Shown here: positions 35,260-42,768 of the stretch, piece after piece
Numbering within the stretch: position 1 is the stretch's first letter
Layout: each line of letters opens with the position of its first letter
Assembly: GCA_965603365.1 (NCBI GenBank)
Contig: CBFDCR010000014.1
Span: forward strand, 20,757 to 84,756
DNA length: 64,000 bases
Origin: JAHELQ01 sp965603365
Lineage (GTDB): Bacteria; Acidobacteriota; Aminicenantia; UBA2199
Reading direction: 5' to 3'
Made by a program: the position numbers and the translations under genes
Notes under the pieces: model-generated
The model's database searches: none
The model's input: the letters and a program-made list of their open reading frames with translations, nothing else
Told to the model about the DNA's origin: nothing

Positions 35260-35293
35260 CCGGCGAAGGGTCCCCCCTTCGCCGGTTTTTTTT
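35260..35293 (+). terminator. Rho-independent terminator of the metalloprotease gene
   Basis: CCGGCGAAGGG and CCCTTCGCCGG form an 11-bp perfect stem with a 4-nt loop, followed by eight T. Confidence 0.93.
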
Positions 35294-35394
35294 ACCAGAA
35301 GTTACCCCGAAATTTTAAATAGTCATTCTAAAATTGCTGTGACTGTTTGTTTGTCATTATCGGCAAATTAACTGTAATTTAACCAGACTTTTTT

Positions 35395-35604
35395 GTGATT
35401 CATGACGAATCTTTCATGATTCATGAAGAGTTTTTTATGATTGTCCGACAATTTTTAAAGATTCATCAAGAACTTTTCTCAATTCTTTATACTTTTTTAA
35501 GAGATTTTCTTGAATTTTTCAAGAAAATCGGACGATTTTTCTCAGACTTTCTAAGAATTTTAAAGACAAATCTCGGATTTTTAAAGATGAATCGAGAAAA
35601 TTTG
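35395..35604. repeat. Degenerate tandem array, exact 21-nt period (array 2)
   Basis: Ten consecutive units, each exactly 21 nt, consensus about AAGATTCATCAAGAATTTTTC. In the plus frame it reads as heptads (MIHEEFF, KIHQELF, RDFLEFF, KKIGRFF, SDFLRIL) with no stop codon. Sequence is unrelated to arrays 1 and 3. It lies after the protease terminator and runs into a Toprim gene fragment. Confidence 0.8.
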
Positions 35605-35621
35605 TTGAATAAATGCCTCTG

Positions 35622-35952
35622 GTTTACAAAATCCACAGCAAAAGGATCTCTTCAATCAACAGGCCAGGGGTTTTTTGATTGTATCCATATCGTAAAGTCG
35701 GGTTTCGACGCCATCGCACTGATGGGAACTTCAATCTCTTCTCTACAACTCAAATTGATCAAAGATACCCACCGATCCTTCATCCTGATGCTCGACGGCG
35801 ATGAGGCCGGAAGAAAAGCTACTCCTCATGTCGAAAAAAAATTAACCCTATACAATATACCCTTTAAAACAGTTCATCTGATAGAAGGCAGAGAACCGGA
35901 ACTAATCGATTACCAATACCTGAAAATTTATGCTCATACTGAAAGTATCTAA
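35622..35952 (+). pseudogene. Toprim-domain fragment (DnaG/CHC2-primase-like)
   Basis: The reading frame of array 2 continues into GFFDCIHIVKSGFDAIALMG and ILMLDGDEAGRKAT, the two Toprim motifs (glutamate region degraded, DxD as DGDEAG) of mobile-element primases. There is no zinc-finger or primase body, and the frame ends after EGREPELI. It appears to be the C-terminal remnant of a longer gene. Confidence 0.7.
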
Positions 35953-36093
35953 AAATATGACTCCTAAAAACAAAATCCCAACTCCAAACCCATCCCTTAA
36001 CTTTCATCGGTTACTACTTTTATTGCATTTATCTCTACAAACCCTATCGTATCCAATTTACCAGGCACTTAAACGCTTGCAATACCCCATGTA

Positions 36094-36628
36094 TTAATTG
36101 GTGTACTTATAAAAAGGCATAATGATAAAACATCTCTGCCGAAGCTGGTTAAGCAGGAGTTTGACGACTTTTTCTGCCAATTCCTGGATTTCTTCCTCAT
36201 TCATATCCGATAGTATAACAGATTCAAATTCATCTGCTAAGGCATCACTTATCCCAAACCATTCTTGAATTATCTTACGATTCTTTCGCCAATGCTTTAA
36301 TGATAGTCTTCCGGTAAAGGGAATCGGAAATATAGGTCGCTCAATGGCAAAAGCCAGATCGATTATCTCGAGGGTGGCCTTTATGCCATGAATTGTTACC
36401 ACTAATGATCCCCTGAACAACACTCCAATCAGTCGTTTGTTTCTCTGGTTTCTTCTTTCTACCTCTATAGCCCCCGGTGATAATTTTGAGATCAGGTTGT
36501 CTTGCCAATGCCGCGCCAAAAGCTTTGCAAAAGGAAACAACACTTTTATCGATGTCTGCGCCACCATAAACAGCGATCCGACACATTTCCGGTTGATATT
36601 GTCCTTTCTCTCCGATAACTTTTCCCAT
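36094..36628 (-). pseudogene. Frameshifted SLOG-domain gene
   Basis: The first part reads MCRIAVYGGADIDKSVVSF and KIITGGYRGR in one frame, the start of a SLOG (LOG/TIR-like nucleotide-binding) domain. The continuation, GIKATLEIIDLAFAIERPIFPIPF, is in another frame after a small deletion near 36420-36460. The end, CFIIMPF, looks like the start of a second TIR- or NDT-like domain that is cut off after a few residues. Intact relatives act in nucleotide-signal conflict systems. The gene is dead as read. Confidence 0.65.
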
Positions 36629-36792
36629 TAGCTAACCTCCTTTTGCAATTTACATTAGTTTATATGACAACAATCGACGGAGACTCCTTCCTCTCCACAT
36701 CCAGGTTTGAACCTTTCACTCTTTTTTTCAAATAAGTATATTAGTATGAATACTGGAGTTTTTCAAATATAATTTTTATTTTTAGGTTATCC

Positions 36793-36811
36793 TGGTGTTG
36801 ACAACACACCA
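36793..36811. promoter_or_regulatory. Palindrome upstream of the hicAB fusion
   Basis: TGGTGT-N7-ACACCA, a perfect 6-bp inverted repeat 20 nt before ATG 36832; probable operator for the fusion's own HTH domain. Confidence 0.5.
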
Positions 36812-36831
36812 GATGTGGTGCATGGTTAAAC

Positions 36832-37317
36832 ATGAAAGGTAAGGATGTGGTTAATATGTTGAAGAAAGAAGGATGGAAAATTAAGCGTATAACCGGGTCA
36901 CACCTCAATCTATTTCAGCCGATGGCTGTCTTCAGGAAAGATGAAGAGAGCGGTGGATATTTTGTGTTTTGTCCATCCGTAGAGGGCGTCTGCTCCCAGG
37001 GAGAGACACTGCAAGAGGCACGGGAGATGATCAAAGATGCCCTTGAAGGAGTCATCGAAGTTGCACTCGAGGACGATATGGAAAATTATTTTAACAATGA
37101 CGAATATATACCACAGCCAGGAGAAGTCGTTGAGCCAATCCGAATTAACAGAAAATTACAGATCGCAGCTTCCATCAAAATGACCAGGGAACGTTTGGGA
37201 CTCACCCAGCAGCAGATGGCCCATAAAATGGGGATGAAACAACAAAATATTTCCCGTTACGAAAAAGGCAAGGTGGTCCCCTCCGCCGGCAGATTCCTGG
37301 AACTATTGGAGGCATAA
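36832..37317 (+). CDS. HicA(truncated)-HicB fusion with C-terminal HTH
   Basis: 161 residues. Residues 1-30 (MKGKDVVNMLKKEGWKIKRI, TGSHLNLF) are the beginning of a HicA toxin including its conserved His; the remaining half of HicA is missing. From residue 31 the chain continues as HicB (VFRKDEESGGYFVFCPSVEG, AREMIKDALEGVIEVALED) and ends in an Xre-type HTH (RLGLTQQQMAHKMGMKQQNISRYE, in parts). It looks like an in-frame deletion that joined the two genes. It probably remains a DNA-binding repressor; toxin activity is doubtful. Confidence 0.82.
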   Translation: MKGKDVVNMLKKEGWKIKRITGSHLNLFQPMAVFRKDEESGGYFVFCPSVEGVCSQGETLQEAREMIKDALEGVIEVALEDDMENYFNNDEYIPQPGEVVEPIRINRKLQIAASIKMTRERLGLTQQQMAHKMGMKQQNISRYEKGKVVPSAGRFLELLEA

Positions 37318-37463
37318 AGCATATTCAAACGCCAGCACCCAATACCTTAAAAAGGGGCTGAAGCCACAAAATGGGGAAAAATTGGGGGGGAACTTGAAAG
37401 TATTGTTAATAAGGGGTATATTTAGGCATTGAGTCCGCAAAAGTGAAACCAGGGATCAAGCGA

Positions 37464-39104
37464 ATGCCTTCATCACAAACAGGATCAAGATATGCGTCAT
37501 CGTTTCGTCGGCAGTGCACGGCCCGGGCATTGATACTGGGTATTATCGGCTCGGTGGTGATTACCACCAGTTCCATGTACGTGGCCCTGCGCATGGGCAG
37601 TCTGCCCTGGCCCACCATCTTTGTGGCGGTGATGTCCATGGCAGTATTGAAACTACTGAAACACACCAACCTCAACGAGATCAACGTGGCCCACACCGCC
37701 ATGTCCTCGGGCAGCATGGTAGCCGGGGGACTGGCCTTTACCATCCCGGGAATCTGGATGGTGAATCCCAACGCCCAGGTGAGCCTGTTGTCGCTGCTGG
37801 CAGTCACGGTGTCGGGAACCCTCCTGGGTGTCCTATTTACCGCCGCCATCCGCAAGTACTTTATCGAAGAAGAGAGGCTGCCCTTCCCCATCGGCAAGGC
37901 CGCGGCAGAAACCGTGCTGGCCGGGGATGAAGGAGGACGGAAGGCCCGGACACTGTTTTCCTCACTGGGGTTCACGGCGGTATTTGTGGCCCTGCGGGAC
38001 GGTTTCAAGTTGATCCCCGGGGCCCTTTCCTGGCCCGGCCTGGCCACCAGGAATATATTTGTCGGCCTCTGGCTCTCCCCCATGGCCCTGGCCATCGGTT
38101 ATATTATCGGGCCGCTGTTTACCGGCGTGTGGTTCCTGGGGGCCGTGATATCACACCTGTTTATCGTGCCGCTGGGTCTTGCCGCTGGCTGGTTCACTGA
38201 TATAGCCGCGGCCAATGCCTTCAAAGACAGCCTGGGCATCGGGCTGATGATCGGCACCGGCCTGGGTATACTATTCAAAGGCATGATCCGGCGGGCCCGG
38301 GAGATCTACGGGCCGATCATCAACAAAAAACGGGCTGAAGGCCGCAGCAGCCTGGTTCTCAAAATTTCGCCCCTCCTGCTGACAGCGGTGGCGTTTTTGC
38401 TGACAGTCTTCACCGGCATGGGGGTCTGGGTGAGTATCATCACCATCGCCGGTGTCTGGCTCACCACGGCCATGGCCGCCTCCATCACCGGCCAGACCGG
38501 TATTAATCCCATGGAGATCTTCGGCATACTGGTATTACTGGCGGCCAGGGCCATCACCGGTATCGGCGGGCCGGAGGCTTTTTTTGTGGCCGGGGTGGTG
38601 GCGGTGGCCTGCGGCCTTACCGGGGATGTGCTCAACGATTTCAAATCGGGGCATATTTTAAAAACCAGTCCCAGGGCCCAGATTGCGGCCGAGGCTGCCG
38701 GCGGCCTGGTGGGGGCTGTTGTGTCGGTCCTGGTTCTGCTGGCCATGCTCAAGGCCTTTGGCGCAGTCGGGCCGGGCAGCGAATTGATTGCACCCCAGGC
38801 CTATGCGGTATCGACAATGGCCACCGGCCTGCCCCACACCGGGGCCTTCTTCTTCGGCCTGGCCATCGGCCTGACACTTTACCTGTTCAATGTACCGGGC
38901 ATGACATTGGGGCTGGGGGTATTTCTGCCCATGAAGATATCCGCCACCGTGTTTTTGGGCGGCCTGTTGGGCCTTATATTTAAAAAACGGCTGGCCCGCA
39001 GCCATCAAAACGATCACATTGCCATCATCGCCGCCGGCCTGTTAGGGGGCGAAGGCATCGCCGGTGTCCTCATCGCCCTCCTCCACCTCCTCACCCCGGG
39101 TTAA
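37464..39104 (+). CDS. OPT-family oligopeptide/metal-chelate transporter
   Basis: 546 residues, about 14-16 TM segments. GSVVITTSSMYVALRMGSLPWPTIFVAV (in parts), INVAHTAMSSGSMVAGGLAF, GLMIGTGLGILFKG and YLFNVPGMTLGLGVFLPM are typical OPT-family blocks. Such carriers import peptides or metal chelates by proton symport. ATG 37464 (AGGGA eight bases before) is preferred over GTG 37443. It is not linked to peptidase or siderophore genes here. Confidence 0.9.
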   Translation: MPSSQTGSRYASSFRRQCTARALILGIIGSVVITTSSMYVALRMGSLPWPTIFVAVMSMAVLKLLKHTNLNEINVAHTAMSSGSMVAGGLAFTIPGIWMVNPNAQVSLLSLLAVTVSGTLLGVLFTAAIRKYFIEEERLPFPIGKAAAETVLAGDEGGRKARTLFSSLGFTAVFVALRDGFKLIPGALSWPGLATRNIFVGLWLSPMALAIGYIIGPLFTGVWFLGAVISHLFIVPLGLAAGWFTDIAAANAFKDSLGIGLMIGTGLGILFKGMIRRAREIYGPIINKKRAEGRSSLVLKISPLLLTAVAFLLTVFTGMGVWVSIITIAGVWLTTAMAASITGQTGINPMEIFGILVLLAARAITGIGGPEAFFVAGVVAVACGLTGDVLNDFKSGHILKTSPRAQIAAEAAGGLVGAVVSVLVLLAMLKAFGAVGPGSELIAPQAYAVSTMATGLPHTGAFFFGLAIGLTLYLFNVPGMTLGLGVFLPMKISATVFLGGLLGLIFKKRLARSHQNDHIAIIAAGLLGGEGIAGVLIALLHLLTPG

Positions 39105-39127
39105 ATAGAGATAATGGTAATCCCGGC

Positions 39128-39757
39128 TTAACGGTTACAATATTTATTTAATTCGGTTACCAGTTGGTGGACCGTAGTGGATGGATTGTCTTTTCCCGGA
39201 TTCGGGGGATTGTAGCGGTTTAACAGCCTTTCGGCATTTTTTATTGCTTCTTTCTGCTTGTTTAACAATTCCCGGTACATGGATGGATGATTCTTTTTAT
39301 AGGGATGGTTTAAAAGCTGAGAAAGTTTCTCTATATATTGTTGCCTGGACATGGCCGTCTGGTAATAATGAAAGTGCAGCAGGTACCACAACTCGAAGGC
39401 CTCGTTGGAGTATGCGACCTTAATGCCCTGCCTAACGGCAAATGTGATGGCTTCACTAAAATTCTCCAGGGTGAAACCATTGCGATCGAATACGCACCAC
39501 ACTTGATCGTAAACCTCCTCATTGATTCGGGCCCTGTCTCTGATCGCCAATGCCTTTCTTACCAGATTCACGGTATTATCCCCGGCTCCGATGACCTTGA
39601 CTGTTGCCGAACTCAGCCGAAAAGAGTTAAAATAATTCGGTTCCGTTTTTTGCCCCTCGCAAACGATCAGAAAACTCTTTGGCGGCCTGCCTCTAAGCCT
39701 CGATTTTCTCTTAAGCGATCTGTTTTTTTTCTTCCAGAATAGGTTATCCGTTCCCAT
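39128..39757 (-). CDS. rloB: RloB family protein
   Basis: 209 residues. SFLIVCEGQKTEPNYFNSF (residues about 29-47) and VWCVFDRNGF are the RloB signature, an OLD/Toprim-like nuclease fold with Glu and Asp at the expected places; EAFELWYLLHF is also typical. With the ATPase encoded upstream it forms the RloAB pair known from restriction loci and proposed as phage defence. Its first base overlaps the last base of the ATPase gene. Confidence 0.9.
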   Translation of the reverse strand: MGTDNLFWKKKNRSLKRKSRLRGRPPKSFLIVCEGQKTEPNYFNSFRLSSATVKVIGAGDNTVNLVRKALAIRDRARINEEVYDQVWCVFDRNGFTLENFSEAITFAVRQGIKVAYSNEAFELWYLLHFHYYQTAMSRQQYIEKLSQLLNHPYKKNHPSMYRELLNKQKEAIKNAERLLNRYNPPNPGKDNPSTTVHQLVTELNKYCNR

Positions 39758-41010
39758 TAAACCTTATCATTATCAGTGCTGTCCTCAAACAGAGATTCAA
39801 TATTACCGATAAACGGGATGGCTCCGTATTTTCCCATGATGTAATCTTTATTGAATGAGGCATCCTTGCGGACTTTGTATTCCTCCAGGGAGTAAAGTTC
39901 CGACGCCCCATATTCATCTTTCTGGATAAACCAGATCTGGTCTCTCCTGAAAAATTGATTGGACAGGATGTTGGTATCATGGCTGACGAATATGAGCTGT
40001 GATTTGGGCCTCCAGGCGTTATCTTTTTTTGGTTTGTAATGATGAAACATCTCGATGAGTGCCCTCGTTAAAAGAGGATGAAATTTCGATGTGAGTTCGT
40101 CTATTACCAACACATCGTCATTTTTTAAAGCTTGATAAATGGGCTGTGAGAGTTCGAAAAGAGCCTGAGTCCCGGCCGATTCGTCTCTAAGAAGGTCGAA
40201 CTTTTCCTCCGATAACGGGTTGTTATGCTGATCGTATATTTGATGTATAACCCTATAACAGGATGACTGGTCATATACCCTGCCATCGTTTCGATCCTTC
40301 CAAATATCTTCCTTCTTGATGTTTTTTAATCCCATATCGGCAACCTTTAAAAGTTTTAGTACAAATTCCTTGAATTCATGATGCTCAAGTTCATAATCAC
40401 ACCAACAATCCGATTCAATATCAATAACAATAACAAGATGATCGAACCATTCCAATATCTTTTTGGCGGTCTGACCATTAAATTGATCGACCACAGAAAG
40501 GAAAAGGGCGTTTGCCCTTGTCTTGCTTGCTAATCCTTTTCCTTCTTTAAAACCGGGACCTATCTTAATTTGATCTTTTTCTCTGGTAAAAAGGGTGGCC
40601 TCCCTGATGGTGGGAACATAATAGAGCCATTCATGGTAAACCCGTTCCCTGTCTACCTGGAATCCATATCTATAGCGTATCCCGTCAATTAAAAAAGTAA
40701 CCTCAAAGGTCGAAGGCACGGTCTTTGTTTCAGTACTTAATCGAAATTCATCAACCTTTTTTATTTTGTTTGCAGAACTTTCCTTAGAAGAAGTTAATAC
40801 AAGCTCCTTCATTAATTTAAGGGCTTTAACCAGGTTCGATTTTCCACTGGCATTGGCCCCATAAAGGGCAGCACTTTTTAGCAGTCTCAGCTTATCGTTC
40901 ACCCGGATAGTGTTGGTATCACGATGCTCTCTGTCTGCTGAAGCCACCATGCTCAGGGTAACAATATCCTTGAAGGAGAGGAAATTTCCTACTTTAAATT
41001 CTATCAACAT
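39757..41010 (-). CDS. rloA: RloA-type AAA15/AAA21 ATPase
   Basis: 417 residues from ATG 41010 (GAGG six bases upstream); a longer frame to 41100 lacks a ribosome site. MLIEFKVGNFLSFKDIVTLS starts the fold; Walker A is ALYGANASGKSNLVKAL (residues about 35-51), the ABC-like signature region is DESAGTQALFEL and Walker B is DVLVIDELTSKFHPLL, then FVSHDTNIL. It is an SMC/OLD-like ATPase; with RloB it likely forms a nuclease complex that senses foreign DNA. Confidence 0.9.
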   Translation of the reverse strand: MLIEFKVGNFLSFKDIVTLSMVASADREHRDTNTIRVNDKLRLLKSAALYGANASGKSNLVKALKLMKELVLTSSKESSANKIKKVDEFRLSTETKTVPSTFEVTFLIDGIRYRYGFQVDRERVYHEWLYYVPTIREATLFTREKDQIKIGPGFKEGKGLASKTRANALFLSVVDQFNGQTAKKILEWFDHLVIVIDIESDCWCDYELEHHEFKEFVLKLLKVADMGLKNIKKEDIWKDRNDGRVYDQSSCYRVIHQIYDQHNNPLSEEKFDLLRDESAGTQALFELSQPIYQALKNDDVLVIDELTSKFHPLLTRALIEMFHHYKPKKDNAWRPKSQLIFVSHDTNILSNQFFRRDQIWFIQKDEYGASELYSLEEYKVRKDASFNKDYIMGKYGAIPFIGNIESLFEDSTDNDKV

Positions 41011-41143
41011 CTTTAGCCTCTCTTTGTTCTTATAATCTATTATCAAATTAAAGTCAAGTTTTTTGAGAAAATTCCTCAAAAAAGTGTCTTTTGCAACCAA
41101 ATCCTGCTGGCGAATAGGGCAAAGGAGTGCGGTTTGTTCTCAT

Positions 41144-41983
41144 TTAAATCGGCATGGGGGGGTGATTTTCGGTATGGCGGTCGATTTTCAGGGAGGGGAG
41201 ATCTATGGTGACATAGGTGAAATCTCGCAGTTGGCCCGGCTGGATGGAGAGGGTGTCGCCAATTTTGTTAAACCAACTGCCGGTCATCAGCGGCGACTCG
41301 TGGATGTGGCCGTGAAGCGACAGCAGGGGTTGATGGGTCTCCAGGAACCGATACACGGCTATAGAACCCACCTCCCGGCCGTCGGAGCAGCAATCCAGGC
41401 CCACAAAGGCGGGGGGCATGTGCATCACATATATACTGCGCCGAAAATCCGTCGGTTTTACCAACTGCCCCAACTCATCCTGGAGTGTGGCTAAGGTCAG
41501 GGCATAACTGAACCAATCGTCGATATAGGCCAGGCCGTCTTCCGTAGACAATACTCCACGGCCATGCTGCTGGGGAAAGATAAAATCCCGGGTATCCATG
41601 CGGCAGCGGTCCTTCAACTGGAAGGGATAATCCGCCACCCAGTTCATGCCGATAAATTCGTATCCCCCAATTTCCACCCTCTTCTGGGCCAGGTCTTTAA
41701 CAAAGGCGTATTTCCCGCAGGTCGCCTCGTACAACGAATCGAATATCCGCAAGTCGTCGTTGCCCAGGCAGCCCAGGTAATAAATTCCCGCACTCTCTAA
41801 TTTCTTAAAATAGGGGCCCAGGTATTCGACGATAAACTGGCTCTGCTTTTTCAACGCGCCGCCAAAGGGCAGGGCATCGCCGCCGTTGATTACGATGTCG
41901 GCCGCCATCTCCCGGGCCAGTTCAAAAAGCCGCTCGTATTTCCACCAACTGCCGTGCAGATCAGTCACATAAATGATTGTCAT
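41144..41983 (-). CDS. Calcineurin-like metallophosphoesterase
   Basis: 279 residues. Motifs: IIYVTDLHGSWW (DxH), INGGDALPFG (GD), YLGCLGNDD (GND), VMHMPP and SLHGHIHESP (GHxH). It should hydrolyse phosphomono- or diesters. Its 5' end (41939-42012) is repeated at 48911-48985 on the far side of the DprA-like/methyltransferase/helicase operon. Promoter TTGTGT-17-TAGAAT at 42002-42030. Confidence 0.9.
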   Translation of the reverse strand: MTIIYVTDLHGSWWKYERLFELAREMAADIVINGGDALPFGGALKKQSQFIVEYLGPYFKKLESAGIYYLGCLGNDDLRIFDSLYEATCGKYAFVKDLAQKRVEIGGYEFIGMNWVADYPFQLKDRCRMDTRDFIFPQQHGRGVLSTEDGLAYIDDWFSYALTLATLQDELGQLVKPTDFRRSIYVMHMPPAFVGLDCCSDGREVGSIAVYRFLETHQPLLSLHGHIHESPLMTGSWFNKIGDTLSIQPGQLRDFTYVTIDLPSLKIDRHTENHPPMPI

Positions 41984-42012
41984 CGTCCCAAAAAGAGTAC
42001 CATTCTACACCA
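41939..42012. repeat. 74-bp direct repeat, left copy (5' end of phosphoesterase gene)
   Basis: The first 46 nt are identical to 48911-48956 and the rest is similar; together the copies bracket the operon at 42.2-48.7 kb. Confidence 0.75.
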
Positions 42013-42114
42013 TCGTACTCCCCAACACAAGAGCAAAACCAACCAGAACGAAACCGGAGAAGCGGGAACAGATCCCGGAATGCTGGATTTGTGGAATTAT
42101 TTTTCTACAACTTA

Positions 42115-42143
42115 TTGAAATATTAGAATATTTCCTCTAAAAT
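42115..42143 (+). promoter_or_regulatory. Promoter of the DprA-like/methyltransferase/SNF2 operon
   Basis: TTGAAA (42115-42120), 17 bp, TAAAAT (42138-42143). The -10 region shares CCTCTAAAAT with the lpxA promoter. Confidence 0.65.
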
Positions 42144-42150
42144 TAGACCT

Positions 42151-42198
42151 ATGGAAAAAACGATCTTCCCGTCAGTTGTGCATAAAAATGGCTGGTAA
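42151..42198 (+). CDS. Possible 15-codon leaderless leader peptide
   Basis: ATG 42151 lies seven bases after the -10 box and opens MEKTIFPSVVHKNGW before a TAA. It precedes the DprA-like gene by 12 nt. It may be a translated leader peptide or chance. Confidence 0.3.
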   Translation: MEKTIFPSVVHKNGW

Positions 42199-42210
42199 AT
42201 TAAAAGTAAA

Positions 42211-42768
42211 ATGAGGGTAAATAATTTTAAATCTCTTAAAGGGAACAAAGACCTTTTAAAGGCCAAAAAAGTGGGCATTTTAGCATCCAGGCACATTCTC
42301 CCCGGTCTTACCCAATTTGTGATGGAGTCTATGCAAAGGCTAGCCAGATTGGAAACCGTATTCATTGGCGGCTGGCATGCACCGATTGAAAAAGAGATTC
42401 ATAAATTTTTGGTTAAGCGTCAAGTATCACACATTCATGTTTGTGCCCAAACCGTTGATAAAACATACTGTGCTTTAAACCCAACTAAAACCCTGTTTAT
42501 ATCGCACTGCCATCCCGGTATTACCCGCATATCGAGGGAAAATGCTCTTAAAGGAAACAGTGTCTTATGTGAATTATCGGACGTTATGTTAATCCCCTGG
42601 TTAGATCCTTATGGCAAAACGCATAAAATTGTTCTTGACTTCTGTAACAGGATGCCGGTCTTTGTTTTTGATACAGAATTCAATTCTGGTCTAATTGAGG
42701 CAGGGGCCCTCTCTTATCATTGCAACAAAGTAATATCTACTCTGGAGAACGATCATGCGAACAATTGA
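42211..42768 (+). CDS. DprA/SLOG-like protein, first gene of a putative defence operon
   Basis: 185 residues. KKVGILASRHILPGLTQFVMES, then VFIGGWHAPIEKEIHKFL, resembles the Rossmann-like DprA/SLOG fold (nucleotide or ssDNA binding: GxxxSR...GG...ID/IE...H). The second half (HVCAQTVDKTYCALNPTKTL, LCELSDVMLIPWLDP, GLIEAGALSY) also fits SLOG proteins. It overlaps the methyltransferase gene by 14 nt, so it works with it; sensing of foreign DNA or a nucleotide signal is a guess. Confidence 0.65.
   Translation: MRVNNFKSLKGNKDLLKAKKVGILASRHILPGLTQFVMESMQRLARLETVFIGGWHAPIEKEIHKFLVKRQVSHIHVCAQTVDKTYCALNPTKTLFISHCHPGITRISRENALKGNSVLCELSDVMLIPWLDPYGKTHKIVLDFCNRMPVFVFDTEFNSGLIEAGALSYHCNKVISTLENDHANN

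Noticed and set aside
35395..35604. Heptad-repeat protein in array 2
   Set aside because: The start is a GTG without ribosome site and the frame runs into a truncated Toprim fragment; treated as a repeat array, although a translated coiled coil is not excluded.
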